Shown here piece after piece: positions 20,646 to 28,351 of a stretch of DNA of 64,000 nucleotides. Source of the DNA: CAZEVY01 sp964515555 (lineage in GTDB: Bacteria; Acidobacteriota; Terriglobia; Bryobacterales; Bryobacteraceae). Within the stretch, counting starts at the first letter, position 1, and every line of letters starts with the position of its first letter. The stretch lies in contig CAZEVY010000007.1 of the NCBI GenBank assembly GCA_964515555.1, forward strand, positions 1-64,000, in the 5' to 3' direction. Below the pieces are notes generated by a model. It was given only the letters and a program-made list of their open reading frames with translations. It was not told where the DNA came from and did not search any database. The position numbers and the translations under genes were made by a program.

Positions 20646-22249
20646 ATGAGACGAGGTTCGCTGATCGGCCCCCTGCTGCTGATCGTCATCGGGGGACTCT
20701 TCCTGGTCAACAATGTCCGGCCGGATCTGCCGGTCTTCCGCATCGTGGCCGAATACTGGCCGTTTCTGCTGATCGCCTGGGGTGCGATCCGTCTGATCGA
20801 GATCGGCTTCGGGTGGATGAGCGGCCGCACGCTTCCCGCCAGCGGTGTGACCGGAGGGGAGTGGGTTCTGGTGGTATTCATCACCCTGATCGGTTCGGGA
20901 TTCTTCGCCGCCTACCGCTATACCGGCAACAACTGGCCGGGCCGGATGCGCATCAACTCGCGCGCCTTCGAAGAGGTGTTCGGCGAGACCTACGAGTACC
21001 AGTTGGCGGCGCAGCATAAGTCGGGCAAGGCGCCCAAGATCGTNNNNNNNNNNNNNNNNNNNNNNNNNNNNNNNNNNNNNNNNNNNNNNNNNNNNNNNNN
21101 NNNNNNNNNNNNNNNNNNNNNNNNNNNNNNNNNNNNNNNNNNNCCTACGAGTACCAGTTGGCGGCGCAGCATAAGTCGGGCAAGGCGCCCAAGATCGTGG
21201 TGGAGAATCTGCGAGGCAACACGCGCGTGGTCGTGGCCGACGCCGAAGAGGTGAAGGTCACCGGCCGCGCGGTGATTCGGGCCTTCGACCAGCAGCAGGC
21301 CGACAAGGCTAATAAGGAATCGCCGCTCGAGATCGTGCCGCAGGGCGATAAACTGCTGGTGCGCACCAACCACGACCGCGCCAGCGGGTCGCTGCGCATC
21401 AACGCCGACATCGAGATCACGGTGCCCCGGGGCGCCAGCATCGAGGCGCGCGGGCGCGTGGGCGATTTCGACATCACCGACCTGGCGGGCGATGTCGACA
21501 TCAACAGCGACAACGCCGGCGTGCGGCTTCAGAACATCGGCGGCGGGGTGAAGTGCGAGCTGCGCCGCAGCGACGTGGTCCGCGCCATCAACGTAAAGGG
21601 TGGCGTGGAGCTGAAGGGCGGCGGCCATGACGTGGAGCTGGAGGGCATTGGCGGCGAGGTGGCGGTGAAGTTTCCGTTCACCGGCGAGCTGATCTTCCGC
21701 AAGCTGGCCAAGCCGCTGCGGCTCGAGACGCGCCGCACCGAACTGCGCGTCGAGCGGCTGCCGGGCTACCTCCGCATGACCAGCGGCGACCTGACGGCGA
21801 GTGAACTGGTAGGGCCGGTGCGCGTGACCACGCGGTCGACCGACGTGCAGTTGAACGACTTCACCGAGTCGCTGGAGCTGAACGTGGACCGCGGCGACGT
21901 GGAACTCCGGCCGGGGCGGCTGCCGCTGGCGAGGATCGACGTGCGGTCGGGGTCGGGCGACCTGGACCTTTCGCTGCCCGACGGCGCGCGCTTCCAGTTG
22001 ACGGCGCGCACCCAGCGCGGCGATCTCCACAATGAGTACGGGACGATGCTGACGGCGCAGGAGGAAGGCCGCGGAGGCGCGATCCGGGGCGGCGTCGCCG
22101 GAGGAGCGATGGTGAACCTGGAGACCAATCGCGGGTCGGTGACCATCTCGAAGTCGTCGACCATCGCGCAGCCGGTGGAAGCCCCCAAGGCGCCGGCTAC
22201 GCCTACGGCTCCGCGCCCGCCGCTAACATTGGAGCGTGAGAAGCAGTAG
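20646..22249 (+). CDS. LiaF-TM/DUF4097 adhesin-like protein, split by an artefactual gap
   Basis: The N-terminus has two LiaF-type hydrophobic units (LIGPLLLIVIGGLFLVNNV and YWPFLLIAWGAIRLIEIGF) and a third helix (WVLVVFITLIGSGFFAAY). After the gap the protein is a DUF4097-type beta-helix (repeats such as IEARGRVGDFDITDLAGDV and VELKGGGHDVELEGIG). An exact 55-base duplication flanks the Ns; collapsing 155 bases puts both halves in frame 0 and gives 482 residues. In LiaF relatives the TM part senses and the beta-helix part signals envelope damage. Its last codons carry the miaA start region. Confidence 0.85.
20989..21198. repeat. 55-base direct duplication flanking a 100-N gap
   Basis: Bases 20989-21043 and 21144-21198 are identical over exactly 55 bases, with Ns at 21044-21143 between them. 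The pattern is that of two contigs joined over a k-mer overlap, so the real sequence should contain one copy and no gap. Confidence 0.93.
22224..22229 (+). promoter_or_regulatory. -10 candidate for miaA, leaderless
   Basis: TAACAT lies inside the end of the upstream gene and ends 6 bases before the GTG at 22236. No clear -35 is seen. Confidence 0.4.
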
Positions 22250-23231
22250 AGGGAGCGAGCGCCCTCTCATCGCGATCGGCGGACCCACCGGCTCCGGAAA
22301 GAGCGCCCTGGCGCTGCTGCTGGCGCGTGAATTCGGCGGCGAGATCGTCAACTGCGATTCCCTCCAGCTCTATCGCGGATTCGATATCGGCACGGCGAAA
22401 TCGACACCGGAAGAACGCGCCGCCGTGACGCATCACCTCATCGATATTCTCGATCCCGATGAAGTCTCCACGGCCGGCGATTACGCGCGGCGGGCCAGGG
22501 CCGTGGTCGCGGACATCGACTCGCGCGGACGATTGCCGGTGGTGGCCGGAGGCACCGGCTTCTACATGCGGGCGCTGCTCGACGGGCTGGCCGAGGCGCC
22601 GCAACGCGACGAAGCCATGCGCATGCGGCTCGCCTCGCGCGAGGCGCGCCGGACCGGTTCGATTCATCGCCTGCTGACGCGGCTCGACCCGCCTTCGGCG
22701 CGCCGCATCCACCCGCGCGATGTGAATAAGGCTATGCGCGCGCTCGAAGTCCGGCTGGCGGCGCGACGTCCGATTACGGAGTTGTTCGAGCGCGGACGCG
22801 ACGCGCTGGAGGGATTCCGCGCGCTGCGGATCGTGTTGAACCCTCCGCGCCAGGCGCTGTACGCGCGCATCGACGAGCGCTGCCGGCGCATGTTCGACTC
22901 GGGGCTGCTCGAGGAGGCCGCGGGCTTGATCGGGAACGGTCACGCCGGCGCCAAGCCATTCGAGTCGATCGGCTATGCCGAGGCGCTGGCGGTGCATCGG
23001 GGCGAACTGACGCGCGAGGAGGCGATCGAGTCTGCGCAGCGTAACACGCGGCGATACGCCAAGCGGCAATGCACATGGTTCCTGCGCGAGCGCGGAGTGG
23101 CGGCGTTCGGCGGCTTCGGCGACGAAACAGAAACCCGTCGGAATGTTGTTGACTGTTGTAACGCATTCCTGAAATCATTTACCGATTCGGCTCCTGATTC
23201 AACGGAACAGAAACACCCGTCGAACGTATAA
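22236..23231 (+). CDS. miaA: tRNA dimethylallyltransferase
   Basis: 331 residues. The P-loop GGPTGSGKSALA, the prenyl-acceptor motifs CDSLQLYRGFDIGTAK and the core VVAGGTGFYMRALLDGL are diagnostic; ESIGYAEAL and the RNTRRYAKRQCTWF helix are also conserved. It transfers a dimethylallyl group to A37 of tRNAs reading UNN codons. The GTG start overlaps the upstream gene by 14 bases. The final 30 residues are a poorly conserved tail. Confidence 0.96.
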   Translation: MRSSRGSERPLIAIGGPTGSGKSALALLLAREFGGEIVNCDSLQLYRGFDIGTAKSTPEERAAVTHHLIDILDPDEVSTAGDYARRARAVVADIDSRGRLPVVAGGTGFYMRALLDGLAEAPQRDEAMRMRLASREARRTGSIHRLLTRLDPPSARRIHPRDVNKAMRALEVRLAARRPITELFERGRDALEGFRALRIVLNPPRQALYARIDERCRRMFDSGLLEEAAGLIGNGHAGAKPFESIGYAEALAVHRGELTREEAIESAQRNTRRYAKRQCTWFLRERGVAAFGGFGDETETRRNVVDCCNAFLKSFTDSAPDSTEQKHPSNV

Positions 23232-23274
23232 ATCAGTGTAGTCAGCAACAACCTGCCAAGGAGCTGTGAAACCA

Positions 23275-23598
23275 ATGAGGATGATTAACAAACTATTCGT
23301 GTGTCTGATCGCGGCCGGGGCGCTCGCGGCCTTCGCCGCCACGTCGTACCGGGTGACGCTGTTCCAGGAGTCGATCGTCGGTGGGACCTCCCTGAAAGCG
23401 GGCGAGTACCGGGTGACGGTGGACAACAACCAGGTGGTTATCAGCAACGGTTCGCAAAAGGCGACCGCTGCCGTGGCCGTCGAGAGCGCCGAGGCGAAGT
23501 ACCCGAGCACGTCGATCCGCTACCTGAACGGCGACGGCAAGTACCGGGTGAAGGAGATCCGCATCGGCGGAACCAATACAAAACTGGTGCTGGACTGA
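23275..23598 (+). CDS. small secreted protein, unknown function
   Basis: 107 residues, not recognised. A Sec signal (MINKLFVCLIAAGALAAFAA) precedes a short all-beta domain with YRVTLFQESIVGG, LKAGEYRVTVDNNQVVIS and YRVKEIRIGGTNTKLVLD. The AAGGAG site at 23258-23263 is among the strongest in the window; ATG at 23281 and GTG at 23266 are alternative starts. The mature protein is only about 85 residues and is probably made in quantity. Confidence 0.75.
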   Translation: MRMINKLFVCLIAAGALAAFAATSYRVTLFQESIVGGTSLKAGEYRVTVDNNQVVISNGSQKATAAVAVESAEAKYPSTSIRYLNGDGKYRVKEIRIGGTNTKLVLD

Positions 23599-23633
23599 AC
23601 GCCGGCAGGGGCGCCGGGCGCTGGTCCGGCTGC

Positions 23634-23639
23634 TACACT
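23634..23639 (+). promoter_or_regulatory. extended -10 candidate
   Basis: TG-C-TACACT ends 8 bases before the GTG at 23648 and 5 before an in-frame TTG at 23645. Confidence 0.4.
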
Positions 23640-23647
23640 GGCGATTG

Positions 23648-24796
23648 GTGCGGAGGCGGCTTTCAGTTCTCGCGATACTGAGCGCCGCCGCCGCATCGGC
23701 CGACACTCTTCTCGTCCTCCCGCTCTCGAACCTCTCCCGAAACCCGAGCCTCGACTGGATCGGCGTGGCGATCGCCGAGGAGATTCACGACGGCCTGGCC
23801 GCGGCCGGCGCCGCGACCGTTTCGCGCGAGGAACGCCGCGAAGCGATGGGCGCTTTCGGCGGGCGCGTTCCCGCGCCGCTCTCGACCGCATCGGTCGCAA
23901 AGTTCGCCATCGCCACGGGCGCCACGCGGGTGGTCTACGGTCAGTTTGAAATCGCCGGGGACCCGAAGACGCCGGCGAGCTCGCTGCGGATCGTCGTGCG
24001 CGTGCTGGATCATGCCCGGATGCGGCACGGTCCCGAGCAGGAGCAACTGGGCGCGCTGGCGGACGTGGCGGCGCTGGCCGGACGGGTCGGCTGGCAGACG
24101 CTGGCGACCGTGGCGCCGGGCCTCGCCCCGTCCGAAGAGGAGTATCGCCGCCGCCGGACGCCGCGGCCGGACGCTCTCGAGAATCATACGCGCGGGCTGA
24201 TGGCGGAACAGGCCGCCGCGCGGCACCGCTACTTCGCCGAAGCGGCGCGGCTTGACGCCGACTACGCGGCCCCGCGGTTCGAGCTCGGCAAAATGCAGGC
24301 CGCCGCGAAGGACTACCGGGTCGCCGCCGGATGGCTGGAGCGGGTGCCGGCGGGCGACGTGCGTCGCCGGGAAGCGGCGTTCCTGCTGGGCGTGTGCCGA
24401 TATTACCTGGGCGACCTGGCGGGCGCGCTGGCGGCGTTCGAAGAAGTGGCGTCGGCGACGGCGGCTCACGAGGTGATCAACAACGTCGGCGTGCTGCAGT
24501 CGCAGCTCGATCGTCCGGAGGCGGCCTCCAGCTTCCATCGCGCCCTGGCCGCCGACCCGGTGGAGCCGGACTATCACTTCAACGTCGGGTATGCGCTCTG
24601 GCGTCGCGGCGATTTCGAGGCCGCGGCCGAGAGTTTCCGCGCTGTGATCGACAGACGCCCGGACGACCAGGAGGCCATTCTGTTTCTCGGCCGCTGCCTG
24701 AAGAAGAGCGGTCCGCGGTCGGGGGACCCGCGGTCGGAAGGGCGGGAGCGGCTCAAGGAATCGGTTGATCCCGGCGCCTGGCGCGGGCGGCGATAA
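23648..24796 (+). CDS. secreted FlgO-like/TPR protein
   Basis: 382 residues with an N-terminal signal (LSVLAILSAAAASADT). Residues about 20-150 resemble the FlgO/TolB-like domain (LLVLPLSNLSRNPSLDWIGVAIAEEI and the GATRVVYGQFEI strand) that occurs in proteins computing combined activity from parts. Residues about 170-370 are TPR-like helical repeats (AAASFHRALAADPVEPDYHFNVGYALWRRGDFEAAAESFRAV is split across two repeats). It is probably a periplasmic scaffold, with no enzyme motif. GTG chosen; TTG at 23645 is possible. Confidence 0.78.
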   Translation: MRRRLSVLAILSAAAASADTLLVLPLSNLSRNPSLDWIGVAIAEEIHDGLAAAGAATVSREERREAMGAFGGRVPAPLSTASVAKFAIATGATRVVYGQFEIAGDPKTPASSLRIVVRVLDHARMRHGPEQEQLGALADVAALAGRVGWQTLATVAPGLAPSEEEYRRRRTPRPDALENHTRGLMAEQAAARHRYFAEAARLDADYAAPRFELGKMQAAAKDYRVAAGWLERVPAGDVRRREAAFLLGVCRYYLGDLAGALAAFEEVASATAAHEVINNVGVLQSQLDRPEAASSFHRALAADPVEPDYHFNVGYALWRRGDFEAAAESFRAVIDRRPDDQEAILFLGRCLKKSGPRSGDPRSEGRERLKESVDPGAWRGRR

Positions 24797-24797
24797 T
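24792..24797 (+). promoter_or_regulatory. -10 candidate for galU
   Basis: GATAAT overlaps the stop of the upstream gene and ends 9 bases before the galU ATG at 24807. There is no ribosome-binding site. Confidence 0.4.
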
Positions 24798-24806
24798 GGA
24801 AGTTTC

Positions 24807-25691
24807 ATGATCGCCAAGGTCCGCAAGGCCGTGTTTCCGGCCGCCGGTCAGGGCACCCGGTTCCTCCCCGCCACCAAGGCGCAGCCCAAGGAAATGCTGC
24901 CGCTGGTCGACAAGCCGCTCATCCAGTACGGCGTCGAGGAGGCCATTCAGTCGGGGATTTCCAACATCATCATCGTGACGGGCCGCGGCAAGAGCGCCAT
25001 CGAGGACCATTTCGATAAGAGCCTGGAGCTCGAACAGAGCCTCGAGCAGCGGGGAAAAAAAGAACTTCTCGACGTCATCCGCCGGGTCTCGGACATGATG
25101 GACGTGGCCTACATCCGGCAGAAGGAGGCCCTGGGGCTGGGGCACGCGGTGCTGCGCGCGCGCGAGCTGGTGGGCAAGGAGGCCTTCGCGGTAGTGCTCT
25201 CCGACGACGTGATCGACGCCGAGACGCCCTGCCTGCGGCAGTTGCTCGACATTCACGAATTCTTCGGCGCCAGCGTCCTGGCGCTGATGGAGGTGCCGCG
25301 CGAGAGTATCTCGGCCTACGGCGTCGTCGACGCCGAGCCGGTGAGCCACAACGGCGCGCGCGACCGGCTGTATCGCGTGCGGAACATGGTGGAGAAGCCC
25401 AAGGCGGCTGACGCGCCTTCGAATCTGGCGATCATCGGCCGCTACGTGCTGACCTCGGAGATCTTCGATTCCATCGAGGCCACCGGCCCGGGCGCGGGCG
25501 GCGAGATCCAGCTCACCGACGGATTGCGGCACCTGCTGCGGAGCCGTCCGATCTACGGCTATCGCTTCGAGGGCAAGCGCTACGACGCCGGCGACAAGCT
25601 CGGCTTCCTCGAGGCGACGGTCGAGTTCGCGCTGCGCCGACCGGACCTCGGCGGTCCCTTCCGCGATTACCTGAAAAACCTGCAGCTGTGA
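24807..25691 (+). CDS. galU: UTP-glucose-1-phosphate uridylyltransferase
   Basis: 294 residues. The nucleotidyltransferase core FPAAGQGTRFLPATKAQPKE, the DKPLIQYGVEEA segment, GLGHAVLRAR and the metal motif VVLSDDVID are typical of bacterial GalU, as are FEGKRYDAGDKLGFLEA and the sugar-binding EKPK. It makes UDP-glucose for exopolysaccharide and trehalose. The ATG at 24807 is the first that gives the conserved KVRKAVFPAAG start. Confidence 0.96.
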   Translation: MIAKVRKAVFPAAGQGTRFLPATKAQPKEMLPLVDKPLIQYGVEEAIQSGISNIIIVTGRGKSAIEDHFDKSLELEQSLEQRGKKELLDVIRRVSDMMDVAYIRQKEALGLGHAVLRARELVGKEAFAVVLSDDVIDAETPCLRQLLDIHEFFGASVLALMEVPRESISAYGVVDAEPVSHNGARDRLYRVRNMVEKPKAADAPSNLAIIGRYVLTSEIFDSIEATGPGAGGEIQLTDGLRHLLRSRPIYGYRFEGKRYDAGDKLGFLEATVEFALRRPDLGGPFRDYLKNLQL

Positions 25692-26188
25692 CGGGTGCGC
25701 CGCTCCATCTGCCGCTCGATGCCGGCGAGGCAGCGGCGCTGGCCGAGCTGATATTCGACCGTGCCGCCGGGCGCCCGCTGACAACCGAGCTGCGCGCGCG
25801 CCTGGACGGCATCGCGCGGGGACTGCGGTGGTCGAGCCTGCGGGCGTGGCTCGGGTCACTGGCGCGCGACCCGGTGCATGAATCGGCCTTCTACGTGGCG
25901 GTGGACGCGCTGGGCGAAGGGGTCGCGGCGCCGTTGCTGCTGCGGCTGGCGACGGCCTCGGCGCCGTCGAGCGGGCTGTTCCCCAACGCCACGCTGATCG
26001 CGCGCGCGCGGCTGGCGGACGGGCGCGAGGTGGTCATCAGCGCGGCGCCGTTCGGCGAAGCCGACACGGAGGCGATTCGCACTTTCGTCGAACGCGTGGA
26101 TCCCGGCTTCGCGGCGCGCCCGGGCGAGGAGCGGCCTGCCGGATCGGCCTGGGCGGCGATTCGCGCCGGGGCGCGCGTACGGCGATAA
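25688..26188 (+). CDS. hypothetical cytoplasmic protein
   Basis: 166 residues, not recognised. GTG start overlaps the galU stop (GTGA), so it is probably co-translated with it. It is acidic at its N-terminal half, Ala/Leu/Arg-rich, with no signal, membrane segment or Cys. The strand ADGREVVISAAPFGEADTE suggests a small alpha/beta fold. Coupling to galU hints at a role in sugar-nucleotide use but this is inference only. Confidence 0.6.
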   Translation: MTGAPLHLPLDAGEAAALAELIFDRAAGRPLTTELRARLDGIARGLRWSSLRAWLGSLARDPVHESAFYVAVDALGEGVAAPLLLRLATASAPSSGLFPNATLIARARLADGREVVISAAPFGEADTEAIRTFVERVDPGFAARPGEERPAGSAWAAIRAGARVRR

Positions 26189-26189
26189 T
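26184..26189 (+). promoter_or_regulatory. -10 candidate, leaderless
   Basis: GATAAT ends 6 bases before the ATG at 26196 and overlaps the stop of the upstream gene. No ribosome-binding site is present. Confidence 0.45.
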
Positions 26190-26195
26190 GGCTGC

Positions 26196-27215
26196 ATGCG
26201 CCGCAGGACGTTTTTCCCGGCCGCCGTCGCGGGACTCTCGGCCGTCCAGGCTGCGCCCCAAGGCACGGGCATGAAGCTCGGCATCGACCTTTTCAGTATC
26301 CGGTCCTCCGGTTGGAACGCCTTCGAGTATCTCGACTACTGCGCGAAATGGAAGGCGCAGGTGGTCCATTTCTCCGAGATCCGATTCCTTGGCGGACTGG
26401 AAGAGGCGCACCTCAAGCGCGTGCGCGAGCACGCCGCGAAGCTGGGGATTGAGCTGGAGATCGGAATGCGCTCGATCTGCCCGACGTCGCGAACGTTCGA
26501 CCCCAAGCAAGGGACGGCCGAGGAGCAGATCGGGCGGATGGTGGCGGCGGCGAACGTGGCGGGATCGAAGATCGTGCGGGCGTTCCTGGGGTCGTCCGAG
26601 GACCGCCGCGCGCCGGGCGGGATCGAGGCGCACGTCGCGGCGGCGGCGAAGGTGTTGAAATCGGTACGCGGGCGGGTGCAGGACGCCGGTGTAAAGATCG
26701 CCATCGAGAATCACTCTGGCGACTTGCAGGGCCGCGAGCTGAAGACGCTGATCGAGGAGTCGGGCGATCACGTCGGAGCCTGCATTGACTCCGGGAATCC
26801 GTTGTGGACTCTCGAAGACCCGCACCGGACTCTGGAAGTCCTGCATCCCTACGTGCTGACGAGCCACGTGCGCGACAGCGCCGTCTGGCGCGTCCCCGAG
26901 GGCGTGGCGGTGCGATGGGTCCGTCACGGCGAAGGCAACGTCGGCATCGCCGATTGGGTGCGGAAGTATCGGGAATTGTGTCCGGCGAAGACGGTATCGC
27001 TGGAGGTGATCGTCACGCCGCAGCCGCGTGTGTTCCGCATCTTCGACGCGGGGTTCTGGGACGCTTACCGGAACGTGCCGGCCTGGGAATTCGCGCGTTT
27101 CCTGGCGATCGCCGATAAGGGTAAAGAGGTTCCCGGAACGCCGGTGGCGCGGGACCAGCAGGCGGCGCGCGAGCGCGAGGATCTGGAGGCGAGTTTGCGG
27201 AGTTTGACGGGGTAG
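26196..27215 (+). CDS. Tat-exported sugar phosphate isomerase/epimerase-like protein
   Basis: 339 residues. The leader MRRRTFFPAAVAGLSAVQAA fits a twin-arginine signal. The rest is a xylose isomerase-like TIM barrel (AP endonuclease 2 family): metal-ligand candidates are the Glu in IAIENHSGD, the Asp in GACIDSGNP, the His in TSHVRDSA and the Glu of SLEVIV. Such exported barrels are common in acidobacteria and planctomycetes and usually of unknown substrate. It is not AP endonuclease itself. Confidence 0.85.
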   Translation: MRRRTFFPAAVAGLSAVQAAPQGTGMKLGIDLFSIRSSGWNAFEYLDYCAKWKAQVVHFSEIRFLGGLEEAHLKRVREHAAKLGIELEIGMRSICPTSRTFDPKQGTAEEQIGRMVAAANVAGSKIVRAFLGSSEDRRAPGGIEAHVAAAAKVLKSVRGRVQDAGVKIAIENHSGDLQGRELKTLIEESGDHVGACIDSGNPLWTLEDPHRTLEVLHPYVLTSHVRDSAVWRVPEGVAVRWVRHGEGNVGIADWVRKYRELCPAKTVSLEVIVTPQPRVFRIFDAGFWDAYRNVPAWEFARFLAIADKGKEVPGTPVARDQQAAREREDLEASLRSLTG

Positions 27216-27340
27216 CGGGGCGGGGCCTGGAGGCCCCGCGTGGCCCTGGGGGGGCGTCCCACAGGTGGCGTCCGGCACTGGAGGGCCGTGCCACACTTGG
27301 AGGCCGCGCCCACCCTGGAGGGCCGCCCCACCCTTCTAGT
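27216..27340. repeat. degenerate GC-rich tandem repeat, about six 18-base units
   Basis: Units of 16-19 bases with the shared core TGGAGGGCCGYSCCACMC (degenerate). The first unit makes a 9-base stem (GCGGGGCCT with AGGCCCCGC, 27220-27239) two bases after the stop. It lies between two same-strand genes and may end transcription, but no U-run follows. Confidence 0.7.
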
Positions 27341-27352
27341 AGACTTGGTAGG

Positions 27353-28339
27353 TTGCGTGTGAAGATTCTGTTACTGGGCCTCGCTACGTGCGCCGGGGCG
27401 TTCGCGCAGAAGGACCAGATCGTCGAGGCGTCGGGTGTCGCGCGCAACGGCGAGTTTCTCTATATCGTCGACGATTCGGTCGGCGGCATATGCTTTCGTG
27501 TTCGCCTCCGGGCGGTCATGCCGCCGATGCTCTCGGTGAACGCACTGTCTCCCGAGCGCGTTAAGCTCGCCGGCGGACGCCTGGCGACCGACCTGGAAGG
27601 CATCACGTTCCTCGGCGACGGACGGCTGGCGACAATCTCCGAGCGCACTCGCACGATGATCGGCGAGGACGACATCATCGCCGAGTATGACGCGCCCTTC
27701 GCCGAGTTCGCCAAGCGCGGCATGGAGGGCATTGCCGCGCGGACGGTGGGCGACGAAGGTTCGCGAGTCGCGGCGGTTTGGGAAGGCGGATATCCCGACT
27801 TCCCCTCGGTGCCCGTCCCGCTGCGCGCCTGGGTGGGCCGCCGCGCGATCGCGCCGTTCGTCATCGTGCACGACATCCGAAAGAACGCGGCTAACCTGCG
27901 GATACGGCTGCCGGACGCCATCGCTGCCTTCGAAGTCGCCGTGCCCCTCCCGGTGGGCCGCGAACCTCTGGCGCAGCGCTTCCGCGTCTCCGACATCGCC
28001 TGGACGCGGCTGGGCGCGGGCGACGAATGGGGGCTGATCCTGCTGATGAGCTCGCAGAACGCGGGCGACGCCATCGCCTACCAGCACCACTGGCTCCAGC
28101 GGTTTAACCTGAAGGGCCAGCCGGTGGGGCGGCACATCGACATCGACGCCGTCGCCTCGGGCCCCTCGCGCGGCGCCAACTGGGAAGGCCTGAGCTGGTT
28201 CGAGCCGGGCACGAAACTGGTGGTGGTCCACGAGGCCGATCCCAACCTGGAGCCGCACGCTCTGATCGTCGACCTGCCGCGCGACTGGCGCTACGAGCCG
28301 GGCGGCGCCATGCCCTCGGCCAATCACGTGAAGCGATAG
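27353..28339 (+). CDS. secreted phytase-like (esterase-like) beta-propeller protein
   Basis: 328 residues with a Sec signal (ILLLGLATCAGAFAQ). The body follows the pattern of the phytase-like/SdiA-regulated propeller group: EASGVARNGEFLYIVDDSVGG, ATDLEGITFLGDGRLATISERTR, GMEGIAAR and NWEGLSWFEPGTKLVVVHEAD. No catalytic centre is evident. TTG at 27353 or GTG at 27359 are the candidate starts; TAGACT at 27340-27345 precedes them. Substrate unknown. Confidence 0.75.
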   Translation: MRVKILLLGLATCAGAFAQKDQIVEASGVARNGEFLYIVDDSVGGICFRVRLRAVMPPMLSVNALSPERVKLAGGRLATDLEGITFLGDGRLATISERTRTMIGEDDIIAEYDAPFAEFAKRGMEGIAARTVGDEGSRVAAVWEGGYPDFPSVPVPLRAWVGRRAIAPFVIVHDIRKNAANLRIRLPDAIAAFEVAVPLPVGREPLAQRFRVSDIAWTRLGAGDEWGLILLMSSQNAGDAIAYQHHWLQRFNLKGQPVGRHIDIDAVASGPSRGANWEGLSWFEPGTKLVVVHEADPNLEPHALIVDLPRDWRYEPGGAMPSANHVKR

Positions 28340-28351
28340 CCGGAGCCGCCC

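Noticed and set aside
21044..21143. Frameshifted pseudogene or mobile insertion at the N gap
   Set aside because: Collapsing the 55-base duplicate restores the frame exactly, so no insertion is needed.
27216..27340. CRISPR array
   Set aside because: Units are degenerate, adjoining and have no unique spacers.
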